The notes under the pieces were generated by a model, which searched no databases, was not told the DNA's origin, and saw only the letters and a program-made list of their open reading frames with translations. From the NCBI RefSeq assembly GCF_000003815.2, contig NC_049985.1, forward strand, positions 7,564,066-7,628,065: a stretch of 64,000 bases of DNA. The letters run 5' to 3'. How positions within the stretch are numbered: the stretch's first letter is position 1; each line of letters begins with the position of its first letter. The DNA is from Branchiostoma floridae (Eukaryota; Chordata; Leptocardii; Amphioxiformes; Branchiostomatidae). The position numbers were made by a program, and so were the translations under genes. Positions 40,101 through 50,899 of the stretch are shown here, piece after piece.

Positions 40101-43100
40101 CCACCTGGGTCCCCCCCACAGTGGCCCTGCCCCTGGACCCCGCCAGGGACATTCGGCGGCCCCCGGACCCCTGTCCGACGCTTTGAAAAAATCCTGGCGA
40201 GAAGTCTGTACGGCCTGAGTCTTCAAGTTAACGTATTGTGTGGTCCCGCTTATGAATATTAATTAGCCTTCGCTTTCCTCTTCGCTGATTGGCTGAACCA
40301 TTAATTGAATTAACTCTTCCTGCCGGCTAGACGCAGGTGCAGATGTCGGCTCTGTGGGGTGAACGTCCGAAAGGTCACGGCATGGAGAACGAAAGAAAAC
40401 CAATTTCCCCTAAAAAAGTGCTGTAATTAAGCCTTTTACAGTACTTTATGCCAAAAATTTTACTTGGATCATTTTACCAACTATATTATGCCTATCTATA
40501 CCAAATGTTACTCATACCAGGGTACAGGGGTGAAAAATATACCGTTATAAGACCGTCAACAACAGTCGCACGGAGCTAACAGCGCAGCGAAAATACCATC
40601 GCTAGCGTTTCAACTTCGGATAACAAGTTATAAGTACTGTTGAACTCAGTAACGTTAAAGTTTGTTTTTAGTTGCCTTTGACGGTTTGACCTGAAACAGT
40701 GTTACGCTAAACTCCTGAAGAGAAGTTAAGTGACTGCTGCGATTATCATAGATATGCCCCTAAGAACTGATACAATATAAAGCCTTCTGAATAGTCTAAA
40801 ATGCGAGAGCCTTAGGCGGGCTTTGCTCCCCCTGGCGGGAACACTGCTATATACGGGATCATGAGGCCCCGCTTATGAATATCAATTAGCCTTTGGCCTC
40901 CTCTTCGCTGATTGGCTAGGTCTTTGATTCAATTAACTCTCCGCCTGACGCGCACAGGTGTGGCTCTGTGCGGGGTCACGGAAGGTCACGTCAGGAGGCC
41001 AAAAGAAAACAAATTTCCCCTCAGAAAAGTGCCAAAATTAATCATTTTAAAGTTGTTTATGTCAAAAATTTTACTTGAATCTTGTTACCAAGTATCTAAT
41101 GCCTATCTATACCAAATTTCAGGTCATTTAATTGTAATACCAGGGTACAGGAGCCAAAAGTGTCCTTTTTTGGTCAAAAATTGGCCAAAAATCGCAAAAA
41201 TAAGCATTTTGTTGCACTGTACACCAAAAGTGTTATTGAATTTATATGAAGGGATTATCAAGGCACATCTGTGTCAAATTTCAGCTCATTCGGTTGCAAT
41301 ACCAAGGTACAGGAGCCAAAAGTGTCCTTTTTTGGTCAAAAATTGGTCAAAAAATCGCAAAAATAAGCATTTTGTTGTACTGTACACCAAAAGTGTTCTT
41401 AAATTTATATGGGGGCATTATCAAGGCACATCTCTGTCAAATTTCAGCTCATTTGGTTGTAATACCAGGGTACAGGGGCCAAAAGTGTCCTTTTTTGGTC
41501 AAAAATTGGTCAAAAAATCGCAAAAATAAGCATTTTGCTGTACTGTACACCAAAACTGATATTGAATCTATATGGGGGACTTATCAAGGCACATCTGTGC
41601 CAAATTTCAGCTCATTCGGTTATAATACCAGGGTACAGGGGGCCCAAATATACAGTTTTGGTCTTAAGATGACCAAAAAACCTTAATAAAATCATTTAAG
41701 AGACAGATATGGAAAAAATGAAAAAAACGCCCGAGGGTATTGGCCTACTCTACCCTTGTGCCAAATTTCAAGTCATTCGGTTGAGGAACAACGGAGATAC
41801 CGTGTTCTGAAGATTTGACAGGAGAAAGAAACATTACGAATACAATATATTTCACCATACCTATGGTATGGCTGAAATATAAAGACACATTCCGTAAAAA
41901 AACCTTTGTCTACGACCCGAATATCTACAGGGTACCTGTGGAAGATACAGAGATGTATACATCTAACTCAGTTTTTAAGTACAACAAACTAACCTAGCAT
42001 CTTGACTGTCTGAAGGTTTGCGCTCCAACGCGGAGTATCTGCAGTGGCGGCTGTTCCCGTCCTGCAGGGTTGTGAAGGGGTTTAACGTCATCCCGGCCGC
42101 CGCGCTGGACGCAGAACTCATGGACGGGCCCAAACAGGTACGGGCGGACTGGCCGAGAACTAGGAGATCTCCGCCGCTCGGGGTTTTAGGAGGTTGGAGC
42201 TAACCCCGAACGAATAAAACTTTTACCATGCGCCATAGTTGACCTGGGCGGGGGCGATTTCCCACAAGAGCACCCGTCCAACCCACGATAGGCTGGATGG
42301 CAGGTTAGCAGAGACTGCACGTACATCATGACTCTCTTCTCCCCTTTCCATTTTCATCCGCTCAATTGTAGCATTGCAACTTGAATAAAACGCCCCTGTA
42401 GTGCTAAGACAAGCTGGTAGGTGATCCAAATCTATGAGACACATTCCCGACCCTAAACGTTATCTGCCACCCAAACATCAAGACCATAGCATATTAAGAA
42501 CAGAAGCTATTGGGAAAAAGCAGATGTTAGGCTGCAGTACCAAGGAAAACCGCTAGAAGTCCTAAAATCGACCCGTATCTTCATAAGCATGTTTGCAAGA
42601 CCTTAACATAGATATGTTCTGAAGGCAGTACATATCCATATACTTAAACAGATATGTTTAATCTGCATACTCCTCTTTATCTTACTACATATGCAGGTGT
42701 ACCTCTGTGGCGATGACCACCACGCCAAAGCCACAGTCACCCACATCGTTTACGACCTCGGGTTCATTCCCGTGGACCTCGGCGCGCTGAAGTCGGCGGG
42801 GCACATCGAGACCATCCCCGCTCGCTTCCTGCCCTACTGGGGCCTGCCCGTCAGCGTCGGGATCTGGCTCTTCATCGTCATGTTTCTCTACGTCATGATT
42901 CAGGTGGGAGACATTCTCGGCGTGTTGTACAGATTCAATTGACTGGAAACTACTTCGCAACGGGTAGAAACGATTGCACTGTTTAGTGTTTGTGTTGTAT
43001 TATATCATAGGATGTTGTACTACAGTATATGTTATGACAGGGCAGCATTCTTCGGTTGCTTGAGTAACTGCTTTTTGGCGACTTTTATATTGCGTTCCCG

Positions 43101-45593
43101 GCGGTCCCCGGTTTGAAAAAGGTGATACTTGCATTAAGTTAAATTGTAAAGGTTCTTCAGTCACATAGATACATTTACCATTCGGATATTTCTTGTTTCT
43201 CCAGGACATCATCCGCCCTTCAGTCTCGGACGGGTCGAATGAGCTGTCCCGTCTCCCCCTGTTCCTGGTCAACCGCGTCTTGGCCTTCGTGGCGGGAACC
43301 TTGCTGTCCGCGGCGTTCTTCCCCGACATCTTCATCCGGCTGGTGCGCATCTTCAAGGGGTACGGGTACCGCGACTTCCCGGTGTGGCTCGGGGAGTGGC
43401 GGAAGGCTCGGCGGCACATTTGTTTGGTGGGGGTGATCGTGGGAGCCGTGCACGCCATCATGTCCCTCACCATCCTCAGCCCCACCTACTACCCCGAGCT
43501 GTACGAGAAGACGTCCAACCGCGGGATCCCGGCCCTAGGTAGGAAGATATAGGGATTAATTTAGCCTCTACCAGGCTGGGGAGGAAGTGTTTTAGGACTG
43601 GTCTATTTTACCTTTTTACATGTGGTGCACTGGAAGAGTTCAGTCTTGCATGTTAAGATATTTTAGGATTCTTTTTTTGGGACTAACTGTGTCATTTTTT
43701 AAGCAGAAGTGTTCCATTTTTGCACATGGGCGATTTTGGAACAGTCTATTGTTGGAGAGAAGTGGCTGAAATATGCTGTATTTGCTCTCAATCAAATGTC
43801 GGCCTTTCTAGTTACTCTTGTTTTTAGCTTTTATCAGTTGATTACAACAGATTATGAGGACGTCGACAATCCTTGTGTGGGAGGAGTGTAAGGTAGATGA
43901 TATTTGGTGTATCTCAGGATTTGCCGTTTACATGATGAAGGAGTAAAGGATGTGGCTTTTCCAGTCTTCTTCCATCTACGTAAAGGTTGAAAAGGGTGAC
44001 GTTTCCATTGTGTTCTGTTGCAAAGAAAACACACCGAGTTTCATCCCAAACGTGCATAATCAGCCCAGAAGTGAATAATGAGGCCCTCTCACTCATTTTC
44101 ACCCAGTCATTAGGGGTAAGGACCCCCCCCCCCCCAAGGTCCGTTTAATCCCATCCAGGATCTAATAGTGTACACTACAGCGTAAATATTGTTGTCTTTC
44201 TCTTCCTCGCAGGTAAGATGATGTGGTCGGGGGAGGCGTTTGCGTCCATGGGCGCGGTGTGCCTGTCGGCCCTGCTCATCCTAGGTATCGCCAACATGCC
44301 GTCGGGGAAGGACAAGCTGAACTGGCGGGAGACGACCTTCCTGTGGTCCAACCTCGGCACGGTCGCGCTGTTCACCGCCACGTTCCACGTGGTGTTCCTG
44401 GGGATACAGGTGTACCCGAACGGATCTCTTTACAGGTGAGACCGATACAGCTGCAGGACTACCCAACGCTACAAGTGAGACCGATATAGGTGTGTCCGAA
44501 CGGATCTCACTACAGGTGAGACCTATATACGTAGGTGTACATTAACAGGTCACTCTACAGGTGCACCAGAACGGGTCTCTCTACAAGTGAGGCCGATACA
44601 GGTGTACCCAAACGGATCTCTCTACAGGTGAGGCCGATACAGGTGTGCCCGAACGGGTCTCTCTTCAAAGGTGAGACCGATATGGGTGTGCCCGATGGGT
44701 CTCTCTACAGATACAGGTACAGGTGTACAGGTGTACCCGAACGGGTCTCTCTACAGGTGAGGCCGATACAGGTGTGCACGAACGGGTCTCTCTACAGGTG
44801 AGCCGATACAGGTGTGCCCTAACGGGTCTCTCTTCAGGTGAGGCCGATACAGGTGTGCCCTAATGGGTCTCTCTACAGGTGAGGCCGATACAGGTGTGCC
44901 CTAACGGGTCCCTCTACAGGTGAGGCCGATACAGGTGTGCCCTAACGGGTCCCTCTACAGGTGAGACTGATGCAGGTGTGCCCGAACGGGTCACTCTACA
45001 GGTGAGACCGGTGCAGGTGTGCCCGAACGGATCTCTCTACAGGTGAGGCTGTTACAGGTGTGCCCGAACGGATCTCTCTACAGGTGAGGCTGATACAGGT
45101 GTGCCCGAACGGATCTCTCTACAGGTGAGGCTGATACAGGTGTGCCCGAACGGATCTCTCTACAGGTGAGGCTGATACAGGTGTGCCCGAATGGGTCTCT
45201 CTACAGGTGAGGCTGTTAAAGGTGTGCCCGAACGGATCTCTCTACAGGTGAGGTCGATACAGTTGTAAATGAGGTCGTTATAGGTATACTCAAACGAGTC
45301 TCTCAACAGGTCACAGGTGTACCCTAAGGGGTATACGATTTCGGTAGTAGAGTTCCTTTTATACATAGAGATTCTACCAACCTCCTGTAATTTTGTTGCA
45401 CTCCTCCAGCCTGTTCACCCTGCCGGTGTCGCTGATCTCGCTGTTCCCCCTGGCGGCTGCAGTACTACTGAAGTGCGTGACGTTGATCCCGTACCTACAG
45501 AAGCACGTCATCAGCATCCGGGACAGACTGCAGGGCAGGAAGCGGCTGGACGATGGGGACGAGCTCGTCGAATGTGTGGTGGTGAACCTGTGA
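37197..45593 (+). CDS. STEAP-family metalloreductase
   Basis: NADPH- and heme-dependent ferric/cupric reductase of the STEAP2/3/4 type, acting at plasma or endosomal membranes. Seven exons, 37197-37511, 37918-38125, 42016-42137, 42697-42903, 43205-43538, 44213-44435 and 45410-45593, are all in phase and give 530 residues. Residues 1-80 are an unusual Ser/Thr-Pro-Lys/Arg-rich extension (VTSTPKR, STPVR, VTSTPRR, SATPKRR). The F420H2-oxidoreductase-like NADP domain follows (about 82-245: VGILGCGEFGLALARKLL, VVLGTRDPEA, VVKGFNVIP). Next is the six-helix ferric-reductase-like domain with GAVHAIMSL (His about 367) and ATFHVVFLG (His about 454), the two expected heme ligands. Presence of the NADPH domain excludes STEAP1-type. 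The paralogue is not resolvable, hence no symbol. Its last intron carries the junction minisatellite. Confidence 0.92.
37565..37765. repeat. GT/GA/GC low-complexity tract
   Basis: (GT)n interrupted by (GA)n and GCGCGC runs in STEAP intron 1. Open frames across it encode His/Thr-rich or Thr/Arg-rich low-complexity strings and are not genes. Confidence 0.9.
38232..38273 (+). repeat. Dispersed 42-bp block (copy 1)
   Basis: It starts GAAGCTGGTGTGTTACG and runs through GGGCGGTTATACCGGCTATA into an AGATACAGATAC tract. An inverted copy lies at 59331-59374. Strong conservation over about 45 bp suggests the end of a dispersed element. Confidence 0.65.
38566..38690 (+). repeat. Interspersed repeat, inverted partner at 43685-43817
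   Basis: Blocks AGAAAGGCCGACATTTG, GAGCAAATACAGCATATTTC, GACTGTTCCAAA and CAAAAATGGAACA recur in reverse orientation at 43685-43817. One copy lies in each of two STEAP introns (2 and 5). Confidence 0.7.
38804..38852. repeat. Short hairpin
   Basis: ACTGAAAATTGTT-GAATGAC (38804-38823) pairs with GTCATTAACAATTTTCAGT (38834-38852) around a 10-nt loop. In STEAP intron 2. Confidence 0.6.
39790..41150. repeat. Direct tandem duplication, period about 750 bp
   Basis: A block beginning GACCGTCAACAA (about 39800) recurs from about 40551. Both copies contain GTCGCACGG, CTGAAGAGAAGT, ACTGCTACGATTATC-like, AAAATGC-AGAGC, CGCTTATGAATAT and CTCTTCGCTGATTGGCT in the same order. Copy 1 has an extra GC-rich insert near 40084-40190. 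It lies in STEAP intron 2. Confidence 0.75.
41154..41640. repeat. 162-163-bp tandem repeat, about three units
   Basis: Units start at 41154, 41316 and 41479 (each CCAAAAGTGTCC), with a partial one from 41643. Each contains TTGGTCAAAAATTGG, TACACCAAAA, TATCAAGGCACATC and AATTTCAGCTCATT. A related partial unit sits inside each copy of the 750-bp duplication. Because the first period is 162, it opens a long false reading frame. Confidence 0.9.
43685..43817 (-). repeat. Interspersed repeat, partner of 38566-38690
   Basis: Reverse-oriented copy sharing the blocks listed for 38566-38690, located in STEAP intron 5. Confidence 0.7.
44404..45315 (+). repeat. 41-bp minisatellite built from the STEAP exon 6 / intron 6 junction
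   Basis: About 22 units of a 41-bp period. The first unit is the real end of exon 6 (ATACAGGTGTACCCGAACGG then ATCTCTTTACAG) plus the true donor GTGAGACCGATACAG. Later units repeat exon tail and donor together, consensus CCGAACGGATCTCTCTACAG followed by GTGAGGCTGATACAG. Units near 45040-45180 are identical to one another; those at 44440-44700 are degraded. Each unit has a pyrimidine-rich CTCTCTACAG (acceptor-like) fused to GTGAGG (donor-like). Confidence 0.95.
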
Positions 45594-47923
45594 ACGAGAG
45601 CGAAGGAACTGTCCTTGGTGCTGAAATCACATTCACTGCGATGTATTAGGCTGACGTCACAGTTCCACAAAGGGGCCCTCCGGGCAGTTTTAGGGAACGA
45701 AACGTACGATGTAAAGGAGAACAAAAATGCAAAATGCACCAAAAATAATTCAACAGCATGCCTTGTGTATATTCATTAGCATAGAGTTTAATATTTCGTT
45801 TCCGCAAACAGCCAGGTCCACAGGTAGGAAATGTGACGTAGGCCGTATAGACAGCATAGACTGTTCCTACAATAGCTAGTGCGGCGGATGCCTTTCAAAA
45901 CTCACCTATATCTCTGTCATTTGACCTCACAGGAACTTAGATTGTTTACTTGTTCATATCTGATGTCTTGTTAAGTCACACGGTATACCTTTGCTTTTAC
46001 TTGTGTACTTGTAGTATTTATGGGGTACAGTTTTTGGAAGTCCACGATTCCTTATTGTCAGTACATGAAAAGGTATAATAAACAAAAGTTATGATAAGAA
46101 TTTCTCTTCAAGTATTCTGTTCATCGTGTTAGAAAAATTAAGTACAACTGTTTCTGTTTTAAAGGAGGGCAAGTATGACATACTAACGTAAGGTAGTGGA
46201 CGCTACCTGAAACGTATGACCATTTAAAGATTTATGTAGCCACTGTTATCTTCATCTACATATCAGGTATGAAACACTGTTGTAAGATAAGAATTCCTGA
46301 AATATTAAAGACGTCCTTTTGTCAAACGCCCTTTGAATAGTGAAAGTGGAAATTCTATCTAGTTTCAGCGGACAAGTGAAGGCCTTTTCTGAAATCCCTA
46401 GTAATTTTCAGTCGGACAAATACTATAGTACGCGTAACACTTAACAAATGGCCCCCCTTAGACCTTGTGAAGCATAGCATGACACTCCTTTCAAGTACCT
46501 TTCACACATGACGTATCACCAGTCCCACGTAACTAGCAACACGCCTTGCTTACTTGCGAAGCTTAATGGTGAAAAGTAAACAAAGAACACAATACTGCCC
46601 AACCCACTATTTAAATGGGCAGGGTATGTTTTGGCGTGACCTCGTGGACGCTGCACATACAGCAGTATGTATGTCAGAGCAGGATTGACACAACTACTGG
46701 GTCCGCCTTTAGAGGCTCCTTAACCTAGAATTCTACCAAAGGTTGGTAAGTTACATGTATTTATCTGTCTTGTTCACCTTTAGTTTGCTCTAGCGTTCGT
46801 TTCCCCGTCACACCCTCTCGTACGGTTTAGAGTAAAACAAGGTTCTTCAAGTCGCTCATGTAGACGAGTTCTAGTCATTGAATCTGTTCGTGTTGACTTG
46901 TTGGTCAGTTGTACGTAAATGCCAATCATACCTGCTTTGACGTAATCCTGTTTAATTTCTATGGGCACATTTACTGGAATATGCAATGCAATGCCACTGG
47001 ATAACAACATTCCTTGCAAACAACCTGTACGTTTCGTTGGCCGTCTGTTACCTTTCCAAGTACAATACTTACTGTATAAAGAACGTATCCAGTCATTTAA
47101 CAACCCGATGAAACTATTATTCACGTATGTCTGTCTCTGGTCTAGTACTAGTTCTAGAGAACACGTTTGAATGTAAAATTACACGGAGAAGAACATAACA
47201 TAAACATGAACCTTGAGGAAAAGATTCCGTCACCCGAACTAGTATTACATGGGCATGGCTAGTACAATCAAACAGGGCATTTCATTAGGATGTTTAAACA
47301 TATGGGCAGGGTAAAACTCGGTCCATTTGTAATATATTACCTGCATTACCGTCATAGTACACACACTTACCTTATCCTTATTCAGTCCCATGTCAACGGA
47401 CTGTCGGCAACACTGTAGTGTAAAATATATCTAAAGCCGCCATGTTTGTACAGTTATGCTGCATCACACATTAACAATCACACCATACACATAAGAGTAA
47501 CTGTTCTTCTGCAGTATGTTGAATGTTGAACATGAAAGCGTCTTTACGGATTACAGTTGGAGTGGAGGAATTCTGGGTTCATTGAGAAGATCATAAGGCA
47601 TAAGCCGACGATGATGATAATTTTGCTTGCCTGGGATTTCTCAACATAAGCCCCCATGATCCACCTTTAAAATATTCATTCATTCATCCATTCATTATGA
47701 GGGGGCAAAAAGGTGTCGATCTTTACTTCAACCTTTGCTCTATGAGGAGGTACGTCATGGGAAGATTGTGGCCTTATTCTTATTTGTCGACCTGTTTTCT
47801 TACAGTCGGCTATCCAACTAGGGATCAATTCCTGAGAACCGGTCAGAGACCACCACGATTATCAGCTTGGAGATCATCAACACCCACCATTTCAGAAGAC
47901 CCCATACACAATAAAAAAAAAAC
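45594..47923. other. Spacer between STEAP and DEG/ENaC genes
   Basis: STEAP 3' flank and DEG/ENaC 5' flank. Small frames exist (for example minus strand 46780-47124) but none resembles a family I know. No RNA gene or element boundary was found. Confidence 0.65.
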
Positions 47924-50864
47924 ATGGATGGCAAACAAAAATCTCCACAGGATGCTCTGGACCACGAGTTTGCCAACTCCACCACGTGCCATGGCGCGTC
48001 TCGGATCGCCAATGCCAAAAACAGACCGCACATGACGATGTGGACTCTGGTCTTTTTAGCTGCGTTTGGCCTGTGCACGTGGCAAGTTTCCGACAGGTGA
48101 GAAAACGTAGCCTCCACCAGGCCGTCCTACAGGGGTACTGGGATAGTAGAATTCGGCAAAAAAGTCGGAAAATTGGCCAGGGGGGTCAGTCCTCGCTAGA
48201 TTACTGTTTCCTCTCCGGCCGGCCAAATTTGCAAAATTCCCCTAGCAAATTATTCTCCCTATAACAGCCAGCGCAGTCAGTCTGGTAAAGACTATGAAAA
48301 ACGTACTGTGCATCATGAGAAATATTGTATTTATAGAGAAAACGTGTGGTTTTGTTAAGACAGATCTAGACAGAGGTCAAAAATGGAGATACGGATTCAA
48401 GGAGAAGCCCGATGTGCTTGGCGAACTGAACGAGAGCAGTGGTGAGGCCGCATGGCACTCAAGATACGAGGGGCGTGCAATTAGTAATGGTCCTGACCCA
48501 TTTCCCATAGCAGGAGATTAATGAAACTTGGCACAGTTATTAGTCTTTCTCTTCATAGGAATCACCCAGAGTTATGCATTTCTCCCATCGTTTGATGCAG
48601 CTCTGGACACCGATTTTGTAGGACACCCCAGGTTGGTCCTCCAACTGATGCCTCATCAATGGCACAAGAGGGACGACCAGGTCTGGGAGCTGTTTCCACA
48701 GACTTCCAGCCACCTTTGAATTCAGGATGCCAGCGTTTTACAAGGTCATATGATGGGGCATCATCACCATAAGTTTCATTTATTTCATCAAAAGTCTTCT
48801 TTGGTGTGCGTCCTTTCAAATACAAAAACCGGATCACTGCGCGACACTCAACTGGTTCCATTTCACACCTGGTCCATTTCGCACCTGACTAAGTTCAAAC
48901 ACCAGTAAATCAGAAACCACAATTAGTTCAGAGCTGTCTTTTGCAACATAACCCATAGAGATATGAATTATTACACATACAAAATTTCATTTAGATCAGA
49001 CAACTGGAAGTGGGTCAGGACCATTACTTATTGCACGCCCCTCGTAATATTAGTACCTTATGTCCCTTCATTCTCATTTCACATAGTTATGAAAACATCC
49101 ATTGATTCAGGATTTGACATGTATTTCTCTTATAAGCACAGGTTCCAAAACTATTTCGCGTACCGTACTGGCACAGAGATAGACGTGCAGCTGGAGAGCG
49201 AGCTGAATTTTCCGGCGGTCACTATCTGTAACTTTAACAGGTATGTTAGACATCAGCTTGGATGTTTTCTTCAGAGACGTTAGAAAATAAAAACGACCAA
49301 TAAGATACGCAGAACAATGAATGAATGAGTGGTACCTACATGTCGGTGGTATTTCTGCAGTTTCTACGCTTTGCTTGAAGTAGTTGCGGCTTTGGAATAC
49401 TTGTCCCTTTCACGCGATTTCTAATTCTGGAGCTGCACCCGGAATTTTTGCCTTCTTCTGGAGTACTGACGCACTTAAATCCGCCACGCCACGTGACGTA
49501 ACAGATGTTGTGGGTCAATTGATCGAGGATAACTAATGAATGTGTGCTTCTTTTCTGATTTGTTTTGGTTTTAGAATCCGTGCTTCGGGCGTTTCAATAA
49601 ACGACCAGTTATACCTGGGAGCCGCGTTCTACATCCCAACCTTGGTGGGCGATCCGGAGGCTCTTAACGCCTACCTGAACGGTGTGGACTGGGATTCCTT
49701 CGGGGCGTCGGCGGAGCTTCTGGGGGACTATGCCGGCTACACCCGGCGGAATGGGTTCGTGCTGGACAACAGCACGCTTTTAGAGTGTTTTTGGCGCGGG
49801 AGGCCATGTTACGCGGAGGTACGAAATACCAATATTTGTGGGGACACCTCTGGTATCTTTGACTCCGTGTACGGTTTTCGGTATGTAGTCTCAGGCTGCA
49901 CGTGTCACTGGAAAAATAGTAGAAATTTGGCAAATTTGACAGAAAACACGCCAGAGGGGTTTAAGTTGGCAAACTGTACTCCTCGGCCATCGGACTCCTC
50001 TGGTGTGTTTTCTGTCGTATTTGGCATGGGGTCAATGGAATAAGCCACTACTAGTATTTCAAGGAGAGATATTATTTTTATATTTGGCCTGTCTGTTTGT
50101 TTTTCCAACATGTTGAATTCAAAGTTTCAAACGTCGACTATTAATTTACGATTTTCGTTCTTTACTGACATGACACCTGTCAATCTCATCGACGAGAGGG
50201 AACACGGTAAGCTATAGAAGAATCTTCATGTCAATTTTGGATAGATTGTGATGGTAGTATCATTTGTTTGTTTCCAATTCAGAACTTCACCCACGTGTTC
50301 ACGACTTACGGAAACTGCTGGACATTCAACGGGGACAAAAACAGTCCCTTAAAACAGACAACACCGGGGGCCGGCAACGGTCTCAAGATGACTCTGGACA
50401 TACTTACGGTACATAACAATGTTCCGTTTCTACCTCCATGACAACTGCGGTATTATTTTCGGTCTTCAATCAGAACTGCTAGCATGAAAGAGATGAGAAA
50501 AATTGTCACACTTCGTTACGTTGGAAAATTCTACTTAACGTTAGATGATGTTTCGATCGATGGCAATTAATGGCTTGTGCAAAATCGGTTGAGTCTGAAT
50601 CCAAAGAATGCTTCTTTGCACCTCCCCCCCCCTCCTCATGTCAATGACATCCCTTGCGTTTGTTTCATTAATCCATGCAGGACGAATACACAGAGAACCC
50701 ACTAACTGGATATCTCGAGTATGGCCTCGTATTCCAAGTACATGACCAGAACGAACCGCCCCGGCCGGAATTGGTCGGTACTGCAGTCGCACCTGGAAGT
50801 CACACCTACGCCAGCACCTTCCAGACGCACGTGAGGCTTTAGTATTTTGATATAGTTTTTGGTG

Positions 50865-50899
<35 letters not shown>

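Noticed and set aside
40912-41529. 205-codon open frame on plus strand
   Set aside because: It is produced by the 162-bp tandem repeat in STEAP intron 2; the peptide repeats with the DNA and lacks domain features.
44223-44801. Open frames through the 41-bp minisatellite
   Set aside because: They arise from repeating exon-tail sequence in shifting frames; no independent start context or domain.
46780-47124. 114-residue frame on minus strand between STEAP and DEG/ENaC
   Set aside because: No recognisable family, splice partners or compositional signal; kept only as a note in the spacer entry.
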